DNA from: Microvirga sp.
Lineage (GTDB): Bacteria > Pseudomonadota > Alphaproteobacteria > Rhizobiales > Beijerinckiaceae
Assembly (NCBI GenBank): GCA_031181145.1
Contig: JAPSLB010000016.1
Coordinates: 19,788-83,787 of the forward strand
DNA: 64,000 nt
Direction: 5' to 3'
The translations under genes and the position numbers were made by a program. Every line of letters starts with the position of its first letter. Positions within the stretch are counted from its first letter, which is position 1. The notes under the pieces are model-generated. The model was not told where the DNA came from. It did not search any database and saw only the letters and a program-made list of their open reading frames with translations. Positions 51,428 through 61,427 of this stretch are shown one piece after another.

Positions 51428-52837
51428 TCATTCCCCTTCCGGCCGCCGGTCGCGTGGCGTGCGCACCACCGTCACCGAGCAGGGAGCCTCCGCCACGACC
51501 CGGGACGAGACGCTGCCGAGATAACGCCGGAAGGCCGAGGAGGCCCGCGCGCCGATGACGATGTGGTCCACGTTGTTGTGGCGCGCGTAATCGACGAGTG
51601 CGGCGGCCGGATCGGTCGCCTCCAGAACACTGTAGGTGATCCGCTCCTTCGGGATCTCGAGTCCCGCGCCCCAGTGCCTGAGCTGGATCAGACGCTGGAC
51701 GTGGAGGCTGCGCCCCTCCTCGTCTTCCAGGACGTCCACGGCGAGGCGCGAGAGCCTGAGAACGTTCACGCAGGCCACGCGCGCTTCCGTCTCCATGGAC
51801 AGGATGCGCCCGAGAAGAACGCGCTGAGCCTCGTTCAAATCCTCGCCACCCGGCGAGAGATCGATGGCGACGAGAATGATCGGCGCCTGCGAGAGCTGGC
51901 GCACGATGTTGGGGGTCTCGAGCGGTTGCGCCTTGCGCGCCTTCCACCAACGACGGAAGGTCTTCATGCCGCTGTCGCGCTCCAGTCTCCCGGCGCGCCC
52001 GGTGAGCGTGACCTGGTCCGGATTTTCGAGATCGAGCGCGAGCTGCGCCGCCGTCGCGTAGCGGTCGTTCGGATCCACCTCCAGGCAGCGCAGGATGATC
52101 TCCTGCAGCCAAGGCGGGCATTCGGGGTTCAGGGCCCGCGGCGGTACGGGATCGCGCCAAAGGCGGCGGCGGATCTGGCCGCCTTTCGGCGTGCCGAAGG
52201 GCCGTTCGCCGGTGATGAAGAAGTACAGCATCGCGCCGAGCGCGAAGAGATCGCTGCGCGGGTCGGCGCGATCTTCCAGCACCTGCTCCGGAGCCATGTA
52301 CGGCGTGGTGCCGAGAGGTTCGCGGAACTCCTCCGCCAGGAGATCGGGCAATTGCTCGTGCCGTGCGAAGCCGAAATCGATGAGCACAGCCTCGCCTGTT
52401 TCACGGAACATGACATTGCTGGGCTTCACGTCGAGATGGATGACTTTCTCGAGGTGCAGGTCGTGCAGGGCGCGCGCGACCTTTGCGCCGATCCGGGCCA
52501 CCTCGTCCCAGGGCAGCGGGGTGTCGGCGAGGCGCGCCTTCAGAGATTCTCCCGGGATGCGCTCCATCGCGACGTAGGGCTGAGGATCGAGCGGCCCCGC
52601 GGCGATGAAGCGTGGCACGTGAGGCCCGGAGAGGCGCGGCATGATCATCTGCTCGGTCTCGAAGCAGACGATGGGGATCGGATCGTCGCTGTCGATGAGC
52701 ATGGGGAATTTCATGACCAGCGGCGTTGGGTCGTCCTCTCGCTCCGCCGACCAGATCTGGGCCATGCCGCCGGTGCCCAAATGCTCCTTGAGCGTGAACC
52801 CGTCGATCACCATGCCCGTCTCGAGGCGAAGGCGCAT
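51428..52837 (-). CDS. Serine/threonine protein kinase fused to a universal stress protein domain
   Basis: 469 residues, two domains. The kinase covers about 13-285: glycine loop LGTGGMAQIW at 20-29, Lys43, catalytic HLDVKPSN at 134-141 and DFG at 154-156, then TTPYMAPEQ. The arginine before the catalytic aspartate is leucine (HLD), so it is a non-RD kinase. The UspA domain fills about 318-462. Its ATP loop (GARASSAFRRYLGSVSS) has alanine where ATP-binding Usps have the second glycine. No transmembrane helix. A metallophosphoesterase gene ends 2 bp upstream, so the two form an operon. Confidence 0.92.
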   Translation of the reverse strand: MRLRLETGMVIDGFTLKEHLGTGGMAQIWSAEREDDPTPLVMKFPMLIDSDDPIPIVCFETEQMIMPRLSGPHVPRFIAAGPLDPQPYVAMERIPGESLKARLADTPLPWDEVARIGAKVARALHDLHLEKVIHLDVKPSNVMFRETGEAVLIDFGFARHEQLPDLLAEEFREPLGTTPYMAPEQVLEDRADPRSDLFALGAMLYFFITGERPFGTPKGGQIRRRLWRDPVPPRALNPECPPWLQEIILRCLEVDPNDRYATAAQLALDLENPDQVTLTGRAGRLERDSGMKTFRRWWKARKAQPLETPNIVRQLSQAPIILVAIDLSPGGEDLNEAQRVLLGRILSMETEARVACVNVLRLSRLAVDVLEDEEGRSLHVQRLIQLRHWGAGLEIPKERITYSVLEATDPAAALVDYARHNNVDHIVIGARASSAFRRYLGSVSSRVVAEAPCSVTVVRTPRDRRPEGE

Positions 52838-52839
52838 GC

Positions 52840-53580
52840 TCAGCGACCTTCCTCGAGACGCTGGGCGAGCCTCTCCGGCAGGCCCGCCTCGCGCACCTTC
52901 CGTGCAGCGGCGGCCGTATCGTAGGGGACGCGGAAATAGCGCAGGCTCTGGCGCACCGTATCGAACACCGCGTAGTTCGCGGCCGGAACGCCGTCGCGCG
53001 GTTGCCCCACCGCGCCGATCACGGCGAGCCAGGAACGTGTGGCGAGGAGCGGGATCTCGTTGTCGCCGACGGGCGAGAAGGATCCGACCTTCGCGGTCGT
53101 GCTCATGTGGTAGAGCATGGGCACATGCACATGCCCGCAGAAGGTGATGTGGGCATCCACCCGGCTGAAATGCCGGGCCGCCTCCAGTGTGTCGGTGATG
53201 TAGTTCCAGCTGCGCGGCGCATAGCCATTGGCGTGGACGTAGACTACGTTCCCCTCCTCGTGGAGCAGGGGAAGGTCCGCCAGGAACGCGCGCTGCTCCA
53301 TTCCCAGCTGGCCGCGTGTCCAGTGGAGCGATTCCCGCGCCAGGCTGTTCATGTCCTCGTCGGAACCGTCGATGGCAGCATCGTGATTGCCGAGAAGCGC
53401 GATCGCGCCATCGCTCACGAGCATCCTGACCGTATCGACCACCCAGGCCGGATCGGCTCCGTAGCCGACGTAGTCGCCGAGCAGGACGAAGCGGTCAACC
53501 GGGAGCGAGCGCGCATGGGTGAGACAGGCCGAGAAGGCCTCGCGGTTGCCATGGATGTCGGTCAAGAGCGCGATGAGCAT
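52840..53580 (-). CDS. Metallophosphoesterase, YfcE/MJ0936-like
   Basis: Calcineurin-like phosphoesterase of 246 residues. Metal ligands: Asp8 and His10 (TDIHGN), Asp36 (LLGDYVGYG), Asn65-His66 (GNHD), a histidine in VYVHANG and GHVHVP. All five blocks are intact. The substrate may be a phosphoprotein, a cyclic nucleotide or another phosphodiester. It lies directly ahead of the kinase/USP gene with a 2-bp gap and so is likely to act in the same signalling or stress response, possibly as a counterpart phosphatase. That is inference. Confidence 0.92.
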   Translation of the reverse strand: MLIALLTDIHGNREAFSACLTHARSLPVDRFVLLGDYVGYGADPAWVVDTVRMLVSDGAIALLGNHDAAIDGSDEDMNSLARESLHWTRGQLGMEQRAFLADLPLLHEEGNVVYVHANGYAPRSWNYITDTLEAARHFSRVDAHITFCGHVHVPMLYHMSTTAKVGSFSPVGDNEIPLLATRSWLAVIGAVGQPRDGVPAANYAVFDTVRQSLRYFRVPYDTAAAARKVREAGLPERLAQRLEEGR

Positions 53581-53648
53581 GCGCGCACTAAACTCCTAAC
53601 CATTCCTTAACGCAACCTCGGCGGGGTGACCCGGGTCTGGTTTCCCCT

Positions 53649-54272
53649 TCAAGCCGCTTTCCTGGTAAACAGCAGCGCGACGCCGAAGCCGATCATGGTG
53701 GCGCCCGAGAGGCGGTTCAGCCAGCCGAACACGTTCCCGTTGCGGGAGAGCCGGTTGAGACGGTGGCCGAGCACCGAATAAAGGAAGACCGCGACCACTT
53801 CGAGCGCAAGGAAGACCGCGCCCAGAACCGCGAAGCTGAGCCAATAGGCGCCGGGTTCGACGAATTGCGGAAGGAAGGCGGTGAAGATCAGGATCGCCTT
53901 GGGATTGCCGATGGCGGTCCAGAATTCCTGGAGGACGAGGACTTTCAAGGATCGCCGCCTCCCTGCGGCCTCCGGCGCGTCGATGGCGACGCCTCCCCGG
54001 AGAATCCTGATGCCGAGCCAGATCAGATAGGCCGCTCCCGCGAACTTGAGGACCACGAAGGCCGCCTCGGAGGCGGCCAGCACGGCTCCGACCCCGAGCG
54101 CCGTCAGGACGATCATGGCGGCGAAGGCCGCGAGGCGGCCGGACGAGGCCATCACGGCGGTGCGGACCCCCTCCTGCAAGCCATAAGTCAGGGACAGCAG
54201 GTTGTTGGGCCCGAACGCCATGTTGAGCGCGAAGCACGCGGGAACGAACAGGAGCAGCGCACCCAGCGTCAC
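53649..54272 (-). CDS. LysE/RhtB family amino-acid exporter
   Basis: 207 residues, six helices. The N-terminal family mark is altered: FGPNNLLSLTYGLQEGVR, with GPNN in place of the usual PGPD/PGPT. The second block NPKAILIFTAFLPQFVEP near 123-140 is conserved. This belongs to the branch with a GPNN entry motif. Substrate unknown. It starts 6 bp after the lytic transglycosylase gene and is likely co-transcribed with it. Confidence 0.9.
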   Translation of the reverse strand: MTLGALLLFVPACFALNMAFGPNNLLSLTYGLQEGVRTAVMASSGRLAAFAAMIVLTALGVGAVLAASEAAFVVLKFAGAAYLIWLGIRILRGGVAIDAPEAAGRRRSLKVLVLQEFWTAIGNPKAILIFTAFLPQFVEPGAYWLSFAVLGAVFLALEVVAVFLYSVLGHRLNRLSRNGNVFGWLNRLSGATMIGFGVALLFTRKAA

Positions 54273-54278
54273 GGCCGT

Positions 54279-55466
54279 CTATCCCCGCAAGGCCTCCAGC
54301 ACCTTGCCGCCGGGACGCCCGCGCGGCTCCAGGCCGATGCGGCGCTCCACGTCCTTGATGGCCTCGCGGGTCTTGGAGCCGATCTTGCCGTCCACCTCGC
54401 CGATGTCGTAGCCGCGCGAGAGCAGCAGAGTCTGGAGTTCGCGGCGCTGCGCGCGGGAGAGCGGCGGATCGTCCGTCGGCCAGGCGGCCTGGATGCCGGG
54501 CAGGCCCTTCAGGCGGTCGCCGAGCAGCGCGATGGCGAGGCCATACGATTCGGCGGCGTTGTAGGAATAGACCGCGTCGAAATTCTTGGTGACGAGGAAG
54601 GCAGGACCGCTCACGCCCGCCGGGATGATGATGCCGGCGTGATAATTGCCCGAGAGCGGACGCCCGTCGACGCGGGTCACGCCCATGGCCGCCCAGGAGG
54701 ACAGGGGACGCTTGCTCTTGCGGCCGGCCAGCTTAGGGTTGAAGTTTCGGGGCAGGCGCACCTCATAGCCCCAGGGCAGACCCTTCACCCAGCCTGCCCT
54801 CTTGAGGAAATTGGCGGTGGAGTGGACCGCATCCGGCACGGAACCCATGATGTCGCGCCTCCCGTCGCCGTCACCGTCGACGGCCAGCCGCTGGAAGGTG
54901 GAGGGCATGAACTGCGTGTGGCCGAAGGCGCCGGCCCAGGAGCCGCGCAGATTCGCAGGGTTGATGTCCCCGTCCTGCACGATCTTGAGCGTCGCCATCA
55001 GCTCGCCTTTGAAATACTCGTTGCGGCGCGGCGCATAGCAGACGAGGGTCGTGAGCGACTGCACGAGAGGCCGCCCGCCGATATCTTTGCCGAAATTGGA
55101 TTCCACCCCCCACACGCCCGCGATCACATGGCGGTCGACGCCGAAGCGGGCCTCGGCCGAAGCCAAGGCCTGCCCCCATTGGCGCATGGCGGCCCTGCCG
55201 TCCTGCACGCGCTCGTCGTCCACGAGGGCCGCGAGATAATCCCAGATCGGAGTCTTGAACTCCGGCTGGTTCTTCATGAGGTCGAGGATCGACAGGTCCG
55301 GCTCGATGCCGCGGGTGGCGGCGTCGAAGGCCTGCCCCGAGATGCCCTTGGCGGCGGCTTGGCTGCGCAGGGACGACAGGCAGGAGCGGAAATCGGCCTG
55401 GGCCGAGGCTGACGTGGCGCCCAGGGAGAGAGCGCCGACGATCGCGGGAAGAAGGATGCGTTTCAT
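54279..55466 (-). CDS. Lytic murein transglycosylase, MltB type, with peptidoglycan-binding domain
   Basis: Cleaves peptidoglycan to 1,6-anhydromuramic ends in the periplasm. 395 residues. The signal peptide (core 5-20, ASAQA) is not followed by a lipobox, so it is soluble. The SLT_2 domain covers about 25-320 with the catalytic Glu122 in VWGVESNFG. A C-terminal PG_binding_1 domain (about 335-393) has LQTLLLSRGYDIGEVDGKIG. The ATG at 55466 is preferred; the frame is open further upstream only because it crosses a palindromic repeat. A LysE gene follows 6 bp later. Confidence 0.93.
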   Translation of the reverse strand: MKRILLPAIVGALSLGATSASAQADFRSCLSSLRSQAAAKGISGQAFDAATRGIEPDLSILDLMKNQPEFKTPIWDYLAALVDDERVQDGRAAMRQWGQALASAEARFGVDRHVIAGVWGVESNFGKDIGGRPLVQSLTTLVCYAPRRNEYFKGELMATLKIVQDGDINPANLRGSWAGAFGHTQFMPSTFQRLAVDGDGDGRRDIMGSVPDAVHSTANFLKRAGWVKGLPWGYEVRLPRNFNPKLAGRKSKRPLSSWAAMGVTRVDGRPLSGNYHAGIIIPAGVSGPAFLVTKNFDAVYSYNAAESYGLAIALLGDRLKGLPGIQAAWPTDDPPLSRAQRRELQTLLLSRGYDIGEVDGKIGSKTREAIKDVERRIGLEPRGRPGGKVLEALRG

Positions 55467-55546
55467 GCCCGCGACCTTGCAGGCAATTTGGTTAAACTTA
55501 TGGAAACGGGGCCGCGGCGCCCGGTCGCCGTCCCCACACTCTTCCT

Positions 55547-55635
55547 CGTCATCCCCGGCCTTGTGCCGGGGATCTCGATAGGCCGGGGCCAGCGCTCCCC
55601 CGATCGGGATGGCCGGATCAAATCCGGCCATGACG
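55547..55635. repeat. Family B composite palindrome
   Basis: CGTCATCCCCGGCCTTGTGCCGGGGAT opens the element and GGCCGGATCAAATCCGGCCATGACG closes it. It lies between leuD and the lytic transglycosylase gene. Confidence 0.8.
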
Positions 55636-55670
55636 TGGCTGGGCGCCATGCGAAGGCCGGAGAGCGGGTC

Positions 55671-56273
55671 TCAGGCCCAGGTCCGCTCGGAGAGCTTCTT
55701 CTCGAAGCTGTCGATGGCGGAGGCCTTCTCCATGGTCAGGCCGATGCCGTCGAGACCGTTGAGCATGCAGTGCTTCTTGAACGGATCGATGTCGAAGGCG
55801 ATCCTGCCGCCGTCCGGGCCGCGGATTTCCTGGGCTTCGAGATCGACGGTGAGCGTGGCATTGGCACCGCGGCTGGCGTCGTCGAAGAGCTTCTCGAGGT
55901 CCTCGGGGCTCACCTTGATCGGCAGAATGCCGTTCTGGAAGCAGTTGTTGTAGAAGATGTCGGCGAAGCTCGTGGAAATCACGCAACGGATGCCGAAATC
56001 GAGCAGCGCCCAGGGAGCATGCTCGCGCGACGAGCCGCAGCCGAAATTGTCGCCCGCGATCAGGATCTTGGCATTTCTGTAGGCAGGCTGGTTCAGCACG
56101 AAATCCGGGTTCTCCGAACCGTCCTCGCGATAGCGCATCTCCGAAAACAGACCCTTGCCGAGACCCGTGCGTTTGATGGTCTTCAGGTACTGCTTGGGGA
56201 TGATCATATCGGTGTCGATATTGATGATCCGCAGCGGCGCCGCGACGCTTTCCAGCACGGTGAACTTTTCCAT
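55671..56273 (-). CDS. leuD: 3-isopropylmalate dehydratase small subunit
   Basis: Partner of LeuC in isomerising 2-isopropylmalate. 200 residues, normal size. The signature [18 protein letters not shown] and the [13 protein letters not shown] loop near 75-87 that binds the substrate carboxylate are intact. The ATG at 56273 is preceded by GGAGGGGAG on the minus strand, a strong site. leuC is 3 kb upstream rather than adjacent. Confidence 0.96.
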   Translation of the reverse strand: MEKFTVLESVAAPLRIINIDTDMIIPKQYLKTIKRTGLGKGLFSEMRYREDGSENPDFVLNQPAYRNAKILIAGDNFGCGSSREHAPWALLDFGIRCVISTSFADIFYNNCFQNGILPIKVSPEDLEKLFDDASRGANATLTVDLEAQEIRGPDGGRIAFDIDPFKKHCMLNGLDGIGLTMEKASAIDSFEKKLSERTWA

Positions 56274-56378
56274 GGTCTCCCCTCCTCGGCCCGATGCCGG
56301 TTGTCTCTGGCTGCCTCTTATCAAAGCCGCAGGGAGAGCACTAGACCCATGGTGGTCGCGGCCCGCTGAAGCGCCCCC

Positions 56379-57305
56379 CTAAGCCCGGAAGACCTCCGTC
56401 GCGCTCAGGATTTCCTCCCGAAACCATCGATGCGCCGGGTTCCTGTCGTGGCGCTTGTGCCAGTAAAGCTTGATATCGTGAGCCTTCACCGGAACCGGCA
56501 GGTCGTAGATGGCGAGATCGAGGCTTGAGGCCACGGCGCGGGCGAATTGGATAGGGACGGCCGCGATCAGACGGCCTTGAGCCACGGCGAGCGCCACACT
56601 TTGGAAATGGGGAAGCATCAGCACCACCCGTCTGCTGCGGCCGGCCGTCGCCAGGCTCGCGTCCACGACGCCGGGCATGCCGTCGACGGAACGGATGGCA
56701 TGGGGCAATTCGCAGAAGAGATCGAGGGGAAACTCGCCCGCGCGCCATGGCCGTTTCGCGATGGCCGGATGGCTTCTCGCGATGATGATGGCCAGGGGCG
56801 CGATGAACAAGGTCTCCGTCGAGATCCAGTCCGGCATGTCGAAAGAGGGCTCCATGGCGACATCGACGGCATCCTCCTGAAGGAGGCGGGCGAAATCGCC
56901 GCGGGCGATGTCCACGAGCCTCAGCTTGACGTGAGGCGCCCTGACGGCAAGCCGCTCGCTGAGGCTAGGCATGAGCAGGGTCGAGAAGAAGTCGGCCCCG
57001 ATCAGGGTGAAGAGTCGATCGGTCGTGCCGGGATCGAAGCGCTTGTCTCCGGCCAGGGCGGTCTCGATTTGAGCCAGAGCCTCCCGGACGGCCTCGTCCA
57101 GGCCCTCGGCGCGCGGGGTGGGCACCATGTCGTTGCCGCGCCGGACGAACAGTTGATCGTCCAGGAGGTGCCGAAGCCGGTTCAGGGCGGCGCTCACCGC
57201 GGGCTGACTGAGGCCGATGATCTCGCCGGCCCGGGTGACGCTTCGCTCGCGCATGAGAGCATTGAAGACCCGCAGCAGGTTGAGATCGAAGGCGGCGAAA
57301 TTCAT
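56379..57305 (-). CDS. LysR-family transcriptional regulator, NodD/NahR-like branch
   Basis: 308 residues. The N-terminal winged helix covers about 6-65 with DLNLLRVFNALMRERSVTRAG and LSQPAVSAALNRLRHLL, followed by the periplasmic-binding-like effector domain. The opening FAAFDLNLL and the RVDIA/GDFARLL layout are close to the NodD/NahR/LinR group. The ATG at 57305 is chosen; a start at 57323 would add six residues. It is divergent from a 125-residue repeat protein gene 109 bp away, the most likely target. The effector is unknown. Confidence 0.9.
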   Translation of the reverse strand: MNFAAFDLNLLRVFNALMRERSVTRAGEIIGLSQPAVSAALNRLRHLLDDQLFVRRGNDMVPTPRAEGLDEAVREALAQIETALAGDKRFDPGTTDRLFTLIGADFFSTLLMPSLSERLAVRAPHVKLRLVDIARGDFARLLQEDAVDVAMEPSFDMPDWISTETLFIAPLAIIIARSHPAIAKRPWRAGEFPLDLFCELPHAIRSVDGMPGVVDASLATAGRSRRVVLMLPHFQSVALAVAQGRLIAAVPIQFARAVASSLDLAIYDLPVPVKAHDIKLYWHKRHDRNPAHRWFREEILSATEVFRA

Positions 57306-57414
57306 GCTGTTGATAGGCCCCATACGATCATTCGATTTCCATTTTCCGGTCGGTTGCCGCAAAGACAAGAGGCGAGTTCGAGGAAAGCTCGAGGCGATCC
57401 TTGGGAGCTTGGCG

Positions 57415-57792
57415 ATGAAAGCATTCATTTTGAGACAGGCGACGACCCCGTTCGGAGCCACTTCCCTGAAGACCAGGCAATATCTGTCGGCCGTGTTGGA
57501 GGATGCCCCCATCAGTGAGCATGCCTGGCTCAAGGCGGCAGCTGCCCCCCATCCGTCGCCCGCTCAAGCCCTCGGCTTCCGCACCGCGTTCAGGACGGCT
57601 CTGTCGGGGATGCGCCGTGATCTGTCGATCCTGTTCGACAATGCTCCTATCCCGGAGCATGCCTGGCTGAGAACGGCGGATACGCCGGTTCAGAAGATGC
57701 CCTCGCTCATGGGGGCTTTGAAAGGAGGCACCTCACTGAAACCGAGGAGCATGCATTTCACGCTTTCCATCGGCTTCCTCCTTCTGCTCTGA
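57415..57792 (+). CDS. Protein with an internally duplicated EHAWL segment, function unknown
   Basis: 125 residues. Two copies of a 17-residue segment occur at 25-41 and 71-87; the shared core is D-x-A-P-I-x-E-H-A-W-L followed by a basic residue. The repeat period is 46 residues. The DNA of the two copies (57500-57541 and 57637-57678) is also similar, so the duplication is fairly recent or constrained. The C-terminus ends in a short hydrophobic run. GGGAG lies 7 bases before the ATG, so it is probably translated. It is divergent from a LysR regulator. I recognise no family. Confidence 0.65.
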   Translation: MKAFILRQATTPFGATSLKTRQYLSAVLEDAPISEHAWLKAAAAPHPSPAQALGFRTAFRTALSGMRRDLSILFDNAPIPEHAWLRTADTPVQKMPSLMGALKGGTSLKPRSMHFTLSIGFLLLL

Positions 57793-58004
57793 TCTTCGAC
57801 GGGCTCCCAAGATCCGGCGGCGGATTCTTCCAGCCCTTCGGCGCCTCCTTGAAATGCCGTTGCAGCGAGAGCCGGTCGCACAGGATCCCTGGCATCCAGG
57901 GGCGCTGTTGCGGCCTGATCGGCGTCGCCAACCCTGCCGCCCAACAACCTGCCGGAAGGTTGCCTGTTCTCCGCATGGCCTCCGAAGGGCTCCTCGGGCT
58001 TGGG
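57793..58004. other. Intergenic gap without recognised features
   Basis: About 210 bases between convergent ends. I see no gene, stable hairpin with T tract, or repeat family member here. Confidence 0.4.
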
Positions 58005-58412
58005 TCACGAAGCCAGCGCCTCGATGGCTTCCATGTCCTCGTCCGAGAGGCCGAAGTGATGGCCGATCTCGTGCACCAGCACGTGAGTGACGAGAGCCCC
58101 CAGGCTCTCCTCGTGCTCGGCCCAGTAATCGAGGATCGGGCGGCGATAGAGCCAGACCATGTTCGGGAACTGGCCCGTCTGCATCGTCGCGCCCCCTTGC
58201 GCGAGGCCGATGCCGCGAAAGAGGCCCAAGAGATCGAAGGGCGTCTCGCAGCCCATCTCCGCCATGGTCTCGTCGTCCGGAAAATCCTCGACGCGGATGA
58301 CGACGCCGTGGCAGAGCGCACGGAACTCCTCCGGCAGGCGCGCATAGGCCGCCTCGGCGAGCGCTTCGAAATCCGCGAGGGAGGGAGCGTGAAGGGAGGC
58401 CCAGTCGATCAT
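58005..58412 (-). CDS. Minimal zincin-like metallopeptidase family protein
   Basis: 135 residues. The zinc motif HEIGH is at 114-118, followed by HFGLSDEDM. This gives the HExxHxxGxxD form of short zincin-like proteins annotated as 'metallopeptidase family' (DUF1025). The DFPDDETMAEMG and ETPFDLLGLFRG segments are typical. Cytosolic, with no signal peptide. The upstream small membrane gene ends 3 bp before its ATG, so the two are one message. Proteolytic activity has not been shown for most relatives. Confidence 0.9.
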   Translation of the reverse strand: MIDWASLHAPSLADFEALAEAAYARLPEEFRALCHGVVIRVEDFPDDETMAEMGCETPFDLLGLFRGIGLAQGGATMQTGQFPNMVWLYRRPILDYWAEHEESLGALVTHVLVHEIGHHFGLSDEDMEAIEALAS

Positions 58413-58415
58413 GGT

Positions 58416-58679
58416 TCAGAGAATGCCGAGCTGGACCAGCAACCACAAGCCGAGCAGGACGACGCCGACCAGCGACAGCGTGCGCCCGATGCGCCGCCCC
58501 CAGAGCTCAATAGGGTCCGTGCCGCCACCTTCGGCGGCCCCCATGGCATCGCGGCCGCTGAAGTGGTCCTGCGCCTGGCGGCTCATGCGGGCGAGCGCCG
58601 AGGAGCCTACCGATTCCGTGTCGCGCCGCACGCCCTCCAGGGCTTCGCGGGCTTCGCGTTCGCGCTCCTGCTCATTCAT
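58416..58679 (-). CDS. Small single-pass membrane protein
   Basis: 87 residues. A highly charged N-terminal half (EQEREREAREALEGVRRD) is followed by a C-terminal transmembrane helix (about 66-86, LSLVGVVLLGLWLLVQL), so probably tail-anchored with the charged part in the cytosol. GAGGAG lies 6 bases before the ATG at 58679. The frame extends upstream through a palindrome and is not used. It leads the metallopeptidase gene by 3 bp, suggesting the peptidase may be linked to the membrane through this protein; that is speculation. Confidence 0.75.
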   Translation of the reverse strand: MNEQEREREAREALEGVRRDTESVGSSALARMSRQAQDHFSGRDAMGAAEGGGTDPIELWGRRIGRTLSLVGVVLLGLWLLVQLGIL

Positions 58680-58782
58680 GAACGGCTCCTCAGGGGTTCG
58701 TCTTCTCCAGACCATAAGCGCTCCCGCGGGCTGACGCCAACGGAACGCCTTGCGAGCCATTCCGTTGATACCTCCGACTCGA

Positions 58783-58824
58783 GCATTTTTCGGCGAAGCG
58801 GATCCGGCTCGCCGCCGAAAATGC
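58783..58824. repeat. Family C palindrome
   Basis: GCATTTTTCGGCG (58783-58795) is nearly the inverse of GCCGCCGAAAATGC (58811-58824), with one extra T. A central AAGCGGATCCGGCT is itself nearly self-complementary. It is intergenic, between divergent genes, and looks like another REP-type element; only one copy is in the window. Confidence 0.55.
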
Positions 58825-58895
58825 GGCAAACCAAGGAAAAGGGCTGTTTCTCACGCAAGCGGGAACAACTCTAGGCAACTCGAAGCGAGGCAACA

Positions 58896-59195
58896 ATGCG
58901 TAAGATTCTCGGTATCCTGGCCGTGGCCGGGCTGACGGCTCTCGGCGCGGGCACCGCGTCGGCTCAGAGCGTAGGCGTCCATGTGGGCCCGTCGGGCGTT
59001 CATCTCGTTCAGGAAAGACCCCGCCCAGTTTATCAGGAGCGCATCGTCGAGCGCCGCGTCGTCCGCCCCGCCCGTACCCGCACCGTGTGCCGCACGGAAT
59101 ATCGTGAGCGCGTGCGCCCGAACGGCGTCGTGGTGCGCCGTCCGGTCGAGATCTGTCGCCGCGTCGTGGCGAGCCGCCGGATCTATACCGACTAA
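58896..59195 (+). CDS. Small exported arginine-rich protein
   Basis: 99 residues. A signal peptide (MRKILGILAVAGLTALGAG, cleavage near ASAQS at 24) precedes a mature part of about 75 residues very rich in Arg and Val (RIVERRVVRPARTRTV) with two cysteines (CRTEY and EICRR). Similar short 'hypothetical' exported proteins are frequent in Hyphomicrobiales. The charge suggests binding to an anionic surface such as peptidoglycan or LPS. Function unknown. A bidirectional terminator follows. Confidence 0.75.
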   Translation: MRKILGILAVAGLTALGAGTASAQSVGVHVGPSGVHLVQERPRPVYQERIVERRVVRPARTRTVCRTEYRERVRPNGVVVRRPVEICRRVVASRRIYTD

Positions 59196-59217
59196 GCGCC
59201 CGGATCGCCGGACGTGA

Positions 59218-59254
59218 GAAAGGCGGCGGGTCGCGGGGCCCGCCGCCTTTCTTT
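59218..59254. terminator. Bidirectional intrinsic terminator
   Basis: A 13-bp stem (GAAAGGCGGCGGG at 59218-59230 with 59239-59251) is followed by TTTG on the plus strand, with TTTC-type bases on the minus side. It separates the exported-protein gene from the convergent leuC. Confidence 0.8.
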
Positions 59255-59269
59255 GTCTGAAGGGATGGA

Positions 59270-60676
<1,407 letters not shown>

Positions 60677-60845
60677 AGGTATCTTCCAACGCTGAAAAGG
60701 ATCTTCGGTCGTTTTAACGGCACCCGCCCGGGAGGAGAAGGCGCTCCGAACGCGTGCCGCCTTGAAAGTATCGCATAGCCGATTGGCCGAACCGCGCAAT
60801 AAAATTCTTGGACATGCGGCCATCGGCAGCGCTCGCCGCCATAGC

Positions 60846-60872
60846 AAAAAGCGCGGCTCAGGGCCGCGCTTT
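60846..60872 (-). terminator. Intrinsic terminator of rplS
   Basis: A 10-bp stem (AAAGCGCGGC at 60848-60857 with GCCGCGCTTT at 60863-60872) has a 5-base loop and is followed by TTTTTGC on the minus strand. It is 28 bases beyond the rplS stop. Confidence 0.9.
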
Positions 60873-60900
60873 CTCGAAGCACACTGAACGGAAGCCTTAC

Positions 60901-61284
60901 TTACTCGGCGGCTGCCGGAGCCCCGGTCTTCTTCTCGGTGCGCTCGGCGATACGAGCCGACTTGCCGCGACGGTCGCGCAGATAGTAGAGCTTGGCGCGA
61001 CGGACGGCGCCGCGGCGCACGACCTTGATGGACTCGATGTTCGGCGAGTAGACCGGGAACACGCGCTCCACGCCCTCGCCGTAGGAAATCTTGCGGACCG
61101 TGAAGCTCTCCTGGAGGCCGCCGCCGGAACGGGCGATGCAGACGCCTTCATAGGCCTGCACGCGGCTGCGCTCGCCTTCCTTCACCTTCACGTTGACGAT
61201 CACGGTATCGCCGGGCTGGAAGTCGGGAATGGTCTTGCCGAGCTTGGCGATCTGCTCCTGCTCGAGCTGCTGAATGATGTTCAT
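60901..61284 (-). CDS. rplS: 50S ribosomal protein L19
   Basis: Ribosomal protein at the 30S-50S interface, 127 residues. [19 protein letters not shown] near 19-37, [14 protein letters not shown] near 41-54 and [15 protein letters not shown] near 97-111 are the family signature. The tail after 112 is Ala-rich. AGGAG lies 7 bases before the ATG, and a good promoter is 85 bp upstream. In many Hyphomicrobiales it follows trmD directly; here two accessory genes intervene. Confidence 0.98.
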   Translation of the reverse strand: MNIIQQLEQEQIAKLGKTIPDFQPGDTVIVNVKVKEGERSRVQAYEGVCIARSGGGLQESFTVRKISYGEGVERVFPVYSPNIESIKVVRRGAVRRAKLYYLRDRRGKSARIAERTEKKTGAPAAAE

Positions 61285-61368
61285 GGTCTTACTCCTGCCG
61301 TTGCACGGTCCTGGGGTTCGCCCCCAAGCCAGCGGGATTTCGGCATCCTGTTTTAAGTTGAGGCGGGC

Positions 61369-61397
61369 GCTATACAGGAGTTTTGGCAGATTGTCGA
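61369..61397 (-). promoter_or_regulatory. Candidate sigma-70-type promoter of rplS
   Basis: On the minus strand TCGACA (61397-61392) and TATAGC (61374-61369) are separated by exactly 17 bases, close to the alphaproteobacterial housekeeping consensus. The transcript would begin near 61362 with a leader of about 78 bases. Having its own promoter fits the separation of rplS from trmD. Confidence 0.55.
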
Positions 61398-61427
61398 GCG
61401 GGATGCGGCAGCCCTTGCCGCGGTCCC

